Positions 53,363-64,000 of a stretch of 64,000 nt of DNA are shown one piece after another. The position numbers and the translations under genes are program-made. Positions within the stretch are counted from its first letter, which is position 1; each line of letters starts with the position of its first letter. Origin of the DNA: Takashimella koratensis. Taxonomy: Eukaryota > Basidiomycota > Tremellomycetes > Trichosporonales > Tetragoniomycetaceae. Location of the stretch: the NCBI GenBank assembly GCA_003116875.1, contig BCKT01000006.1, positions 248,001 through 312,000 of the forward strand, written 5' to 3'. Under the pieces are notes generated by a model that was not told the origin of the DNA, did not search any database, and saw nothing but the letters and a program-made list of their open reading frames with translations.

Positions 53363-54020
53363 TTATCTGTTCCAAACAACCAATGGCCCACGTTTTCCCG
53401 GGTGAGCAAAGTAGACAGGCGGGGGAGGCGCGTAGGTTGCGGGTGCAGGAGCAGACGGCAGGTATCGCGTGTTGGCGGTATTGTCCTCTGGTGGGGCGTT
53501 GCGATAGAACTCCCAGGCCCTGTGAAGATGTTCAGCAGTGGTACGGATTCTATGGCGTTACTAGCTGGAAACAAGTAATGGATTAGACAGTGGTAGCTTA
53601 CGGTGGAGGAGGGCCAAAGCGGACCGACTTGGTCGTGAGTGAACGTGAGGGTGACCGATTGCGAGGAGGAGCAGGGTGTGAAGGCGTCGGGGGGAGAACC
53701 TTGTTCGTGTTGGGTTTCTTGGAGCGCTAGAGGCGTGAGCAAAGGCTTGGGTTGGCTAAGAGAGAGGGAAGTGGAAGGGACAGGAGAGAGGGCTTACGCG
53801 AAGCGAAAAGTCACCGAGATGGTGTCCGCCAAACAGAGGGCCATCGAGAGGACGTGGCTGCGAGCAGTTGAGAGGGGCCAAGGACTTTATGGAACCTTGA
53901 AGAGAACATAGAGAGGGTTCGGCAGACATCGGGTGGGAATGGGTGATAGGGTAAAGAGGTGATACTCACCTGGTACGCCTGGTACGTATAAGTCGTCTTG
54001 GAGCTCGCGTGCCACCACAT
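53363..54020 (-). CDS. Small conserved-core protein, paralogue 2 (130 aa)
   Basis: Four exons (53970-54020, 53798-53857, 53602-53726, 53363-53519), phase-consistent. The start MWWHASSKTTYTYQAYQ differs from paralogue 1 and lacks Gly2. Exon 2 has LFGGHHLGDFSLR, exon 3 is a longer basic/Pro linker (SKKPNTNKVLPPTPSHPAPP) ending SVRFGPPP, and exon 4 begins PAWEFYRNAPPEDN followed by a Pro/Ala tail. Intron positions and phases (0, 0, 2) match paralogue 1, so the two arose by duplication and diverged outside the core. The function is unknown. Its upstream region carries a GA/GT microsatellite. Confidence 0.72.
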
Positions 54021-54083
54021 GAGGAAAACAATTGAGAAGGTCGTGGAGTGGGTGAGGTGATTGGTCTGAACTCTCTGAAGGGG

Positions 54084-54084
<1 letters not shown>

Positions 54085-54115
<31 letters not shown>

Positions 54116-54138
54116 AGAGAGAGAGTGTGTGTGTGTGT
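54085..54138. repeat. GA then GT microsatellite
   Basis: Mixed GA/TA, then about twelve GA units and about eight GT units. Confidence 0.85.
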
Positions 54139-55412
54139 TGAGTAAGTGGACGAGGAATGATAATGCGTAAAGTTATGACGGATACTGACCTACACGTTTG
54201 GTGCAGACGGTTAGTGGGGAGACGAGTCCGGAGGCTCGGTGAGAGTGGGGCTAAATACGCAACCAGAGCCTAGAGAGTGAGCGGCGGGACATCGTCAGCA
54301 GAGAGTTGATCCCCCGGACGGGGGAAGTGAGTAAAAGGAGAGACAAAGTGGAGTGGAGATCCTTTGTGCGGGTAGACCGCCGGGATCTGGGGATAGTAAG
54401 CGGAGTTAGAGAGCGGGTGAGCGGGGAAGGGGGAAGCGAGGGGTAAGAGGTCGGTGGTGGGGCCGAGGCAGTAAAGCTGAGAGTCAGTTGACGATTGGTC
54501 AAAGGCCTGGAAGGTCAAAGCGAGGGGTAAGTGAGAAAGCTAGCCGCAGCCTACAGTACGGCATTTGGCGGTAGTCGGACGCTGGTCATGAGCAGATCTG
54601 GGGTGAAGGAGGTCCGAGTCGGCTGTTTGGTCCTTTACTGAGAGTGAATTGTCAGCGTCCGTAAGTGGGAGAATGAGGCTGAGAGATTTATCGTAAGGAT
54701 TGGCTATCAGGAGGAGGGGGGAGATTGCTGTTGCCTCATCTGGTGACGAGAAAAGTGCTGAAGACGACGTGATATCAAAGATATCGGGTCAGTCATCAGA
54801 CCGCAGTGTCAAAGGCTTTGAGAGCACAGTGCGGCAATACTGGCCGCTGGCGAGGCACATGACAGCGGTCGGTGTGAATTCGGCGAGAACTCGTCGAGAG
54901 TAGCGTGAAACAAGATCAAGATCAATCTGAAATGGAACATTGCGATGCCGACGATTCTCGACCTCCACCAGGGGTTGATAGTTCGGGGGTGCTATTTCGG
55001 ACGAAGGGGCAGTGGACCATCGTTCATGTCCGAAAGACGAGGTACCGGGGCGGGCGGGCCGCGAGCGGTAAACGCGGTATAATGGACAATCCACGGGGGG
55101 CCATGATGGGGGTGGGGGAGGGGAAAGGGAAAGAAGAGGAATGGGAATTACCCAAAGGGGTAGCAAGGGACAGGCTACAGCCATAGCCGGGGGTCAGCGC
55201 GGAAGCAAACAGGGTGTTGATTAGGATTGCGAGGGGGATCCGATTAGGATATGTTAGGAGATTGATAATGCATTCCCCGTGGCAATTAGGAATGGCTGTG
55301 ACCCTCTTTCGTGTTACTCTCTCCATCTCATCCATCTCCCAACCTCCTCCTCCTCCTCTCCTCCCCCTGTCCCCTCCCGGCCCTCATCTCGTGGGTCCCA
55401 TCCTCTGCCCGC

Positions 55413-55440
55413 TTCCCCTTCCCCTTCCCCTTCCCCTCCC
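55413..55440. repeat. TTCCCC tandem, about 4 units
   Basis: Pyrimidine tract in the leader of the Zn2Cys6 gene. Confidence 0.75.
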
Positions 55441-55836
55441 CCACCCGTCTCATTTAAATCCAGTCCCTCGTCCTCTCGTCCCCCGACGTCGGACCTCGAT
55501 AGGAACTTATTCCTCACTAGCGCTTCGCATCGATTCGTTTCCACCGCGATCCAGAGGAGAGAAAAAAAAAGAAAGCAGCCCAACGAAGCCAATTCAAATC
55601 CCATATCACCACAAGGTCGCCCCTCTGTTACTCCTCTTGCCCTTCCCCAGTCTGATCGCCAGCTTCATTAGTAGCCCCCGTGACGGATTCCCAAGCTTCG
55701 GAGCTGATCTCGGCGTAACTTGTCAACCCGCGGCGGATCTTTGGACCACAGCGAACCCTTGGTCGCCTCCGTCGCTTTTGCCCCCCGAAGCACGTCTTCT
55801 TCTACTCCCCCCTCCGTCCACTCTTACCTCTCACTT

Positions 55837-58800
55837 ATGGACGGGCTGGACGCCGCTTTTCGTGCTCGCTCCTACTACACACCCTCGTCCGCTACCGCAC
55901 TCCCATCGTCTCGCTCAATTTACAACCACAATCACAATCAACACCACCATCACCTCATCAACCACAACAGTAACGCCGACCATCGCGACTCGGCATCCAT
56001 CTCACCGACAGCCAACAGCATCACTGCGACCTCTCCTCCCAGGTCGTCATTCTTCACCTACACTGGTCATCGGCCTCATTCGCCGACATCTCCGCGACTT
56101 GCACCCCTCACGCAATCTCTTCACAACCAGCAACAGTCTCCAGAGTTCACCATGAATCCAGCGTTCACGAGACTGCCGCCGTCTAGCTCGGCGCAGTCGC
56201 TCGACCGACTCCTTCAGCAGCGCAACTATGGGAACGGAGGCCAAGACAACTATTTCAACGGTACTGGCTTCCGCGCAAAGGAGGAGCCAGACAGGCGGGA
56301 CAGAGATCACTTTGCCGGCCATCAACAAACGAACAATGGTGGCGTTTCTTCCCAGTCTGCTCAATCGCAGTCAGCGGCTGCGACAGCCAAGCGAGGAAGC
56401 CGAGCCTGTGTAGCTTGTGAGTAAAATTCTTGTCTCTTCATCCTCGACCTTTTGAAGGAAGATTTCGGAAGCGGTCGCTGACCCTTGTTCTCTCAGGCCG
56501 CAAAGGAAAGAACAGGTGTGAAGGCGACCCGTCCGGAGCGCAATCTTGTCGCCGATGTCTTCTTAACGGCATCCAATGTGTCTACGAGAAAGTCGCCGAG
56601 CGCAGGGAGGGCCGCGCTCGTGCCGAGAGCACCTCTGAACCATGGACGGGCGAAGCAGAAGGCCGCGTGTCTAATCTCGAAAAGAGCGTCCGCGACCTGG
56701 CCAGCGGTCAGACGCAGATCCAGAATGCTGTGAGTATGACCTCTTCATCGTCGAGCGCACCATTGCTGACATCGGTCTCAACGATATAGCTGCAACAAAT
56801 CCTCTCAATACTCCCTCAGTCCAATTCTCTCCCGACACCAGCCTCCTTACCCACTTTCCTGCCCAGCACCGACTCGGTCGTTCCCATACCTAATGTCTTC
56901 CACCAGTCCGCGACTCCGCCTTCTGTCTTCTCGAACGCGTCCCCGTCAGTCGCCGCTCCAGGCGTCGCGGTCAACATCGCCTTCCCTCCTGTCGTGAATG
57001 ATGCGCCTAGCTCGCCTCAGAACACCGCAAGCGACAGGCGCTCCGAGCCGAAAGACAAGTCAGGGGACAAGAAGAAGTTCCCAAAGCTGCCTGGATTTGC
57101 GCCTCCTGTATGTAAAATCTCCCTCTGTCTGATAGCTACCAAGCTGACAACTATTCAGAACCACCAGTTTGGAACGTACGGGATCATCCCGCTATCAAGT
57201 GCCCCACCGTCTCCCAGTCACTCTCGGCACTCCTCGCGCTCGTCCTCGGCTCACTCGGTCACTTCGGACGCGGCATTACCTCAGTCATCGATGGGAGCTC
57301 CTATCCAAGCGTTGCAAGCCCTAGCCAACGCTGCAGACCAGGCAGCAGCTCTCGTTAACGGTGGACCGGACGATATCCCGACCGAGGAGACTACCCGCCC
57401 CACGTCCTCGGACGGACCTAGACCAGAGAGCAACGGCGATGAAGAGAGAGGTCGGAGCAGGAAGCGCAAACAGGTCACTATCGACGGTCATAGTATTCAC
57501 TTGAGGGTTAAGAAGAAGACCAAGCCGGACCCGACACCGAGAAATCCGTTCCCTGATGTGGTCACCAAGGGCCTAGTCAGCGATACCGAGGCGCGAGAAT
57601 TGTGGGACATGTAAGTTTGAGAATTCTCGTAGGCGAACGCATGCTGATGAGTCTTGCTCCAGCTTTTTTAGCGGTTGTCATTACTTTGTTCCCCTGTGGG
57701 ACAAGAAGTACGACACCTATGAGACATTCATCGAGCGTACCCCATTTTCGACCAATGGTGAGTGGAAAGCAACACGTTGGCGAGTGCCAGCAACTCATTA
57801 CTGTCTCAGGTCTCCTCGCTGTCGCCGCCAAGATTCGCGCGGGCAACGGACCGCTCGGTCAAACCTTCCACCGATGTCTCGAAGAAGCGCAAGGTATCGC
57901 TCGATCGACATTATTTGGGCCCATCGTCCGGAAGGAAGCCGTCATGGCAATGCTTATCCTCTCGGTCTGGTCGCAGAACGGTTGGCTGCCATGTGGCCAT
58001 GCCCTGCGCATGGGACTGGATATGAACTTGCATCGCGCGTTGGATAAGCTGGCGGACTCGGCTGAGGAGAGGAGTGAAGCTGAAGAGCGGGATTTGAGTG
58101 AGTGACTTTGCTACGAGGCCCGTGACAACGTAGCAAAGCTGACCAGATCAGTCGTCTCGGCGAGAATATGGCTCAACTGCTATATGCACGAGCACTTGTG
58201 AGTAATGGATTCAGTAGATGTCGCATAGTGCTAACACTGTGCTCAGGGTCAGCTTGGGTACCGGCAAGCCAACTTTGCTTCGAGACGACTCGTCTGTCCG
58301 AGCTGCTCGGTCGCTTCTGTCCCACCCCATGGTCTCGGAAACCGACACCAGTCTGGTCGCAAGAGTGGAACTCGTGAACATCCGAAGTAAGTCAGAATGA
58401 CAACTGAAGTAGTTTGGTCATGCTGACCTCTCAACCAGTTCGCACACTTGACCACCTCACGCCCTTACACGGCAAGATCGACGACGACACGATCGCGTAT
58501 GTAAACGGCGTCCTGGTCCAGCTCAAATCATGGCATGACGAGTGGGTCACCGCTTTCCGCGCTCGAGGGTACCACGACGATAGCGTCCTCATCCGACTTC
58601 TCGAGGTGGACTTGGTGTACGCCCAGGTGTGGACTGTCTGTGTCGCCCTCCGAGGGTGCTCATGGGATAAGGTGAGAGCTACTCAACCTCTCACATCATA
58701 CGTCCCTACTGACTTGACGTTCAGCTGTCCGAAGAGCAGAAGCAGCTCGCGTTCCAAGGGAAAGATGCGGCCATCCGTTGCTTGCAGATCTTCTTGCAAT

Positions 58801-59677
58801 CTTCAAACTTCCGTGCCCACCTCAAATGTGAGTTGAGTTACTGCAAAAGCATGATCTCATTTGGGCATTTCGTTGACTTCCCAACAGACGCAACGCACGA
58901 GCAGCTCGTTTCTGCCGCTTTCTCCGCAGTGTTCCTGCTCAAGATCGCCATGCTCTACCCGAACGTCATCACCCTACCCCAACTCAACAGCCAAGTCTCC
59001 GAACTCGCGCACGTCCTTTCGTCCGAATGCTTTGCCGAGCGGTACGCGCTTACCCTCAAGCTCATGCTCGCCCACTTCCGGCGAAAGACCGGTGCGCTAT
59101 CTACTGTTCCTGGTACCCCACGCATGGGCAGCGGGATCTCGGGAAGTCTACCGAACGTCCCAGGTGTTAACGGGGCGGGCGCAGTTGGCGATCTCGAAGG
59201 AGGACTGCAGAGTCTGTTGAGCCTGCCCCAGATGGGCGACGAGCCGCTCGGAGATGGGTTGGCGAATCCAGAGCAGTGGCCGTTGTTTGGTGATGAAGGG
59301 AATGGGTTCGCTTGGCCCACTGAATTTAGCCCAAGTAATCTCCCAACTTGGCTCCAGGACAACGTGAGTAACAGGATGACAGGATGGTGGCAGATCAGAC
59401 CTGGCTGGGGGTTTCTTGCTTGAATTTGATGCTGACGATGTAAACAGAGTCTGGCGGATCTTGGTTTGCCTGCAGATGGCTCAGACTCGCTGTTCCTGCC
59501 CCTCGAGTAAGTCAGGAGTCTGCGAGGTAGAACGCGAGGACATGACTGCAGAGAAAGTCTGATGCTGACCGGAATCACAGATTGGCGAACATGTTCCTTC
59601 CGTCGGGTACCACATCAAACGCGATGTATCAGTTTGCGCTGCCAGACTCGGCAGACGGTGGAGGCGAGGCGTGGTAG
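55837..59677 (+). CDS. Zn2Cys6 fungal transcription factor (Leu3/War1/PrtT-like layout)
   Basis: Nuclear DNA-binding regulator. Thirteen exons give 1039 aa: 55837-56416, 56497-56729, 56790-57107, 57159-57610, 57663-57757, 57810-58097, 58152-58197, 58247-58386, 58439-58671, 58725-58827, 58888-59363, 59448-59506 and 59581-59677. All phases agree. Six cysteines at about residues 191, 194, 201, 211, 214 and 221 (RACVACRKGKNRC, then CRRCLLNGIQC) fit CX2CX6CX9CX2CX6C. A short coiled coil follows (VSNLEKSVRDLASGQTQIQ). A regulatory domain starts near ELWDIFFSGCHYFVPLWD and has IVSARIWLNCYMHEHLVSLG before TGKPTLL, typical of the fungal_trans family. A basic segment (SRKRKQ) may be a nuclear signal. 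The N-terminus is His/Asn-rich. The target genes are unknown. The ATG at 55837 was chosen because the open frame upstream offers only a TTG after a stop. Confidence 0.88.
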
Positions 59678-60199
59678 TTGCGACGTTCAAGCGCGGGAGA
59701 AGGGTATGCTGTCACGAGACTTGGGAGGGTTGTGATTGTCGTCGTTTATCGAGGTGTCAATGGTGGTCAAGTCAGAGGAAAACGTATTTAATGAGTGCAG
59801 GGAATCTTGGTTTTATCTTGGTATCGTTTGAGGGTTTCGATGTTTGGGCATCCTTAGCGGGTGTGGATAGCTAGTGTCTTGCTTGCTGCTTGCGTCTTGT
59901 GATCTATGACTTGATGTATGACTGTGCATAGTCAAAGCGGGGGCTAGTGCGCTGGCTGCAACGATGAAGGATAAGCAGAGATGTCGTTGTGAGCTTGTTG
60001 GCTGCCACAGGCACAGTAACACCATCCGTTGCCACGGCCAAGTTCCCCCTCAGCTAACGCGACCCTCAATCTCCATTCACTCATCCACATTCAACCCTCA
60101 ACTCATCCATCAACACACAACACCACCTCATCGACCAAATACTGTGCATCGGCTTGTCTCACCCACCTTACTCCACCTCACTCACCATACGCACACACC
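59678..60199. promoter_or_regulatory. Tandem intergenic region and CLASP promoter
   Basis: 522 bases: the end of the transcription-factor transcript, then a CA/CT-rich leader (60060-60199) before the CLASP ATG. No gene is seen. Confidence 0.4.
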
Positions 60200-63100
60200 A
60201 TGTCGTCTACCGAGGTGACCGAGACCGAGGTCGAAGAGTGGTTGGTAAAGCTCAAGGAAGGAGGTGAGTTGATTTCGGCTGTTTTTGTTTGGCGCCCAAA
60301 CCTCATCACTAGAATGGATGTGGAGACGGTTACTGTCAATCACGATGGATACACCGTCGAGATTGAGGTCCACTGCATTCGTGCGGTCAGAACATTCTCT
60401 AGAGCTGTGATAGCTTCACCTACCATACCGCAACTCTGCTGACAACCTGATTCACCGTGTTTGTTTGTCATAATCTCTCGTCTCCTTCCCACTTCTTGCC
60501 CGGACTACCACTCACAGACATCGACAAGAAAGTCAACCTCATCCAATTTTGGGGTCTCAAACTTGAGACCGCAACCTCTCTCCCCGACCGCAGCTTTGAC
60601 GCCATCACCTTGACCGTTTCCCCTTTCCTCCGTTCCTCCTCCCACCTGCTGGTCACATCGACCCTTGCGTCTTTCCTGCCTTTCTATCTCCCGCACTTAC
60701 CAACTTCCCCCCACTCCACGGCGGCCCCACACCTCCGTCTCGCGCTGAGCCAGGTGCTCCCGGTGTTGCTGGAGAAGCTGAACGACCCGAAAGACCGGAT
60801 CCACGCGCCGGCCAGCACATGTGTCGCACTCCTCGGGAGTAAGAGCTACGAGGCCGACGCGAGCGCAGGACTCTCCACCAGTGGGTCAACAGCAGCATCA
60901 GGGGCAGCAGGTGGGAAAGGGAAAGAGAAGGAAGGGCTAGCGCAGGTTTGGGAGACAGCGGTGAAAGAGACTCTGGCGAGTAAAGCTACCAGAGCAAAGA
61001 TTGAGATCTTGAAATTGCTCGTGGTGATGAGAGCAGAGACGAATAAGATCCCACTCAAGCCGTGGATGCCGAGTCTGGTTGATTTGCTAGAGGACGGCGA
61101 CGGTAGCGTTCGTGACCAAGCACGAGAGGTATGTCCTGTCATTCATCCCGCTTCCACGCTCTCCCAGTCCCCTTGCCATTCCCGTCTCGCCCCACCACGA
61201 CCTGGTATGAACAACTTGTTTCCTTCCGCTAACTCTGACAACAGTCCGTCGTCGCGCTGTTATCGCCCGCCAGCACGCCCGCTGCCGCGCGATCCGAGCT
61301 GAAGAAGCTCCTTCTCGCACGAGGTGTGCGCAAGACCATCTCGGACAACATCACGCATCGGATCTTTGGTGGCCAGGCGACACCCACGGGTATGTCGACA
61401 CCGACACTGGAGACGCCGCCGATTGCGCCGGGCGAGGACGCGGCGAGTGCGAGCGTAGGTACAGGAGTGGCTGGTGCTGCTCCACTAGGGCTGGAGAGGT
61501 CAGCTGCGGCCACACCGGCAGCCGCAGACGACGTCGAGGTGGTCTATGTGAGTGGAGATCGAAGAGAAGTGTGGACCAAGCTGATGGGTGCAGATTGCTA
61601 GTGTCCGAGACCTAGAGAACGAATTCGCGTCCATGGCCCCCCATTTTGAGGTAAGCTGGCCTTGCTGTCTACGGATATCGAATGAGTGCTGACGACGGCT
61701 CAAGGGCAAAGAGACCGAGCTCAATTGGGCGCCGAGAGAAAAGTCGCTCGTTCGGATCCGAGGCATGCTTCGGGGCCAGGCGTTTGTGCAGTTCCCAGAC
61801 GCGTTCATGCCTAGCTTTAGAGCGAATGCGCTTGACGGCGTTGCCAAAACGGTGAGTTCAACCGCCCTGCGTGAAGTGCTAGCAGTCATCTTTCAATTCT
61901 GATGGCTCCAGCTGTTGAGTTTGCGGACAACGGTCGCGCAACAAGCCTGCGCAGTAGTACAAGAGCTCGCAGAGTATACGGGCTCTGCGTTCGATCCTTG
62001 CGTCGAGCACCTCCTTCCAGTGCTAGGCAAAATGGCGTGAGTAATGAGCTTCCGGGCACATTACTGATCTTTTACAGAGGTTTCACCAAGAAGATCATCG
62101 CGGAAAAGTCTCAAAAAGCGCTCACCGCCATCCTCACGCACACAACCTGTGCCCCGAAACACTTTATTGCCCACATCATGGCTGCTACGGCGGACAAAAA
62201 CGTTCAGACTCGGCAATACGGTATGAGCCACTTGAAGATGTTCTGCACCATCCAAGGCACCCGGGCCAAGTCTGCGATCGAGAGCACACACGGCGGACTG
62301 GAACAATTTGAAGCGGCGATCAAGAAGGGGCTCGCAGATGTGAACCCGCAGGTGCGCGAGATGACGCGCGCGGCATTTTGGGCATTCGAGGCTGTCTGGC
62401 CGACACAGGGTCAGGCGCTCATGGGCGAGCTCGACGGGATGTCCAGAAAACAATTAGAGAAGGCGAATCCGAATGGAGCGGATAGCGGATCAGCGGCGAC
62501 AGGGAAGGCGGCGGCACCGAGGACTAGGCAACCGTCAGCGTCGAGCGCGATCTTGGCCATGAAACGAGCTAAAGCGGCGGAAATGGCAAATGCACGCGCC
62601 GCCGCAGACCGCGCTGTGACCTCCCCGATCCCAGGGTCTCCATCGATCCCATCAGCAGAGACAGTTACATCTCCGACCCCAGCCACGTCGCACATCCCGC
62701 GATCGACGTCGAATTCCTCAGTCCCACCATCAGAGAAACCGTCGCCTGCAAAGCCGCTCCCGAGGACATCGGCCCAGCCTCTTCCGCGAAGCAGTGTTAC
62801 ATCACCTATTGGCTCCGGCTCACCGAGTCTGAGCAACCGGACCTTGCCTCGGCCAACGCCTACAACGACTCCTCGTCCGCTCGCACACTCCACCCTGACC
62901 TCGCCTCGCGATCCGTTCGGTGTCGGCGCACCTCGCTCGCGGTCGTCTAGCCTCGCAAGGACGCTGTCGCACAGCCCGCCGTCGTCTCGCGACTCACCGA
63001 CGAGCAAGACTTCTCCGTTAAGGCAGACAACAGCAATGCCGCCAGCGAGTATCCGCTCGACGGCATCGTCCTCTGCCACTTCGGCAAACGCCACGTCCAA

Positions 63101-64000
63101 CGCGACCTCCCTCCGCACACCTGTGCAGGCCCGGCACCCGCTCCCTGCGAAACTCGTCCATTCTCCCCGGACTTCAGGCGGTCTCAGTGGGGAATTCACC
63201 AATGGGAGTGGGAGTGGGATCGCCCGCGCTCGTGTACCGACGGGGGGATCAGCGGCCTCGGACGAATCGAGAATCGATATCGCGGTTTGGAGCCAGTCCG
63301 TCACGCCCGACCGACCTACTGCTACAGTCTCGGGTGCTGTCGCCTCTGACCCTGTTGACGAAGCTCGCCGTGCGCAGGCTGCGCAGGGCATCTCTGCCGC
63401 TCAGCAGCTGCTCGAGTTCACACACGACGGGCAGCCGGCCGCGCCGAGTTTCCCAATCACCCCAGTACGACCTAGCGGGTCGAACGGGGCCATGGGCGGG
63501 ATTGTGCAGGGTCTGAGAACGCCGGGACTCAGAACGCCGGGGCTCAGGACTCCAGGCTTAAGAACGCCGACGACGAATGGGCAGTGGGAGCCCTGGCAGG
63601 ATTCACCAAGGACCATGTCGCCGAAGATTTTGAAAGATCTCAAAGCGAGGAATTCGGAGCGCAGTTGGTGGAATAAACGCAAACAACGTGAGTCCAGGTG
63701 TTTGCTGCATCGGCACTAGTATCACTATTATAACTCGCGAGAAGATGGAAGAGAGCGACGAGTGTCCATCTTGAGTGATTGTGGAGCGTTGCTGATACTC
63801 GCTCCTCCAGATGTCGCCGCGGCCACGCCACTGAAATCAACGACTCTCTCTGGTTCGCCGACGCTCGAACCAGACATTGCCGCACTGCAAGCTGGGAAAC
63901 CCGTCAAGAACTCGATGCTGCGCCTGATCGCGTTCTCGCAGACGAACAAGATCACCCTCCCGTCAGAGATCACGGACGAAGAGACCCTGGCGGAGGAGAA
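60200..64000 (+). CDS. CLASP/Stu1 microtubule plus-end protein, 3' end beyond the right edge
   Basis: Stabilises microtubules at the spindle and cortex through TOG-like domains. Eight exons lie in the window (60200-60263, 60518-61128, 61245-61547, 61594-61650, 61705-61851, 61912-62036, 62078-63687, 63811-64000 partial), with constant phase. The start is [20 protein letters not shown]. The first helical-repeat domain has [30 protein letters not shown] and [18 protein letters not shown]. The CLASP_N domain begins near [18 protein letters not shown] and continues with [40 protein letters not shown] and [21 protein letters not shown] Ser/Pro/Arg-rich linker (about residues 650-970) follows, with four tandem GLRTP units. 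The frame remains open to the window edge (CLASP C-terminal repeats expected). Confidence 0.87.
63511..63570 (+). repeat. Four 15-bp units encoding GLRTP repeats in CLASP
   Basis: Units start at 63511, 63526, 63541 and 63556 (GGTCTGAGAACGCCG and variants). In-frame; the third unit is the most diverged. Confidence 0.85.

Larger units (their letters stand above)
54021..55836. other. Divergent intergenic region, paralogue 2 to Zn2Cys6 gene
   Basis: 1.8 kb. It contains a GA/GT microsatellite (54085-54138), then a CT-rich leader before the transcription factor with a TTCCCC tandem (55413-55440). No supported gene; an open plus-strand stretch over 55214-56155 overlaps the transcription-factor exon in another frame. 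Confidence 0.4.

Noticed and set aside
62411..63391. Minus-strand ORF of 326 codons
   Set aside because: Antisense shadow of the Ser/Pro-rich CLASP linker.

Overview
The window is eukaryotic nuclear DNA from a basidiomycete fungus, most likely a Tremellomycete-type yeast (Cryptococcus and relatives). The genes are split by many short GT-AG introns (about 45 to 250 nt), lie close together on both strands, and encode typical fungal proteins: TRK, GPI18, GTR2, MRC1, RIM15, a Zn2Cys6 regulator and CLASP/Stu1. The assignment is inferred from gene content and architecture; no database was searched. Exon boundaries were placed by hand from splice signals, phase continuity and protein-family fit.

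Left part (1-19.1 kb), ordinary genome: a partial TRK potassium transporter (-), a FRA10AC1-like spliceosome-associated protein (+), a fast-evolving acidic protein whose N-terminus resembles the meiotic factor REC114 (-), GPI mannosyltransferase GPI18 (+), a DHA1-type MFS exporter with a GC-AG intron (-), and the divergent pair GTR2 (RagC-type GTPase of TORC1 signalling, -) and MRC1 (claspin, replication checkpoint, +).

Middle (19.4-28.9 kb), the unusual region: six same-strand (-) copies of a protein family I do not recognise. Three are intact single-exon genes (331-377 aa) and three are broken (5' truncation; start loss plus frameshifts; amber stop in a chimeric double-length copy). The copies share a two-part upstream module, a CAGTATATGTGACAG-type box and a TCTTTTGTACC...TTCAAAGGA box. 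Two further upstream-type sequences have no intact gene, and one 3' flank is duplicated. This looks like a birth-and-death tandem array and is the best candidate for an undescribed system.

Right part (29.4-64 kb): RIM15, a very large PAS/AGC-kinase/receiver protein with a probable extra first exon; a 2.3 kb non-coding stretch with a 38-bp G homopolymer; a SAP-like protein; the glutamate-cysteine ligase modifier subunit; an HD-domain hydrolase; a CsbD-like stress protein; two small paralogous proteins sharing the core AWEFYR-APPEDN, separated by a gene-poor 3.4 kb; a Zn2Cys6 transcription factor; and the 5' part of CLASP/Stu1, which runs off the right edge. GTR2 and RIM15 both act in nutrient (TORC1/PKA) signalling, but nothing in the sequence shows they are linked functionally here.
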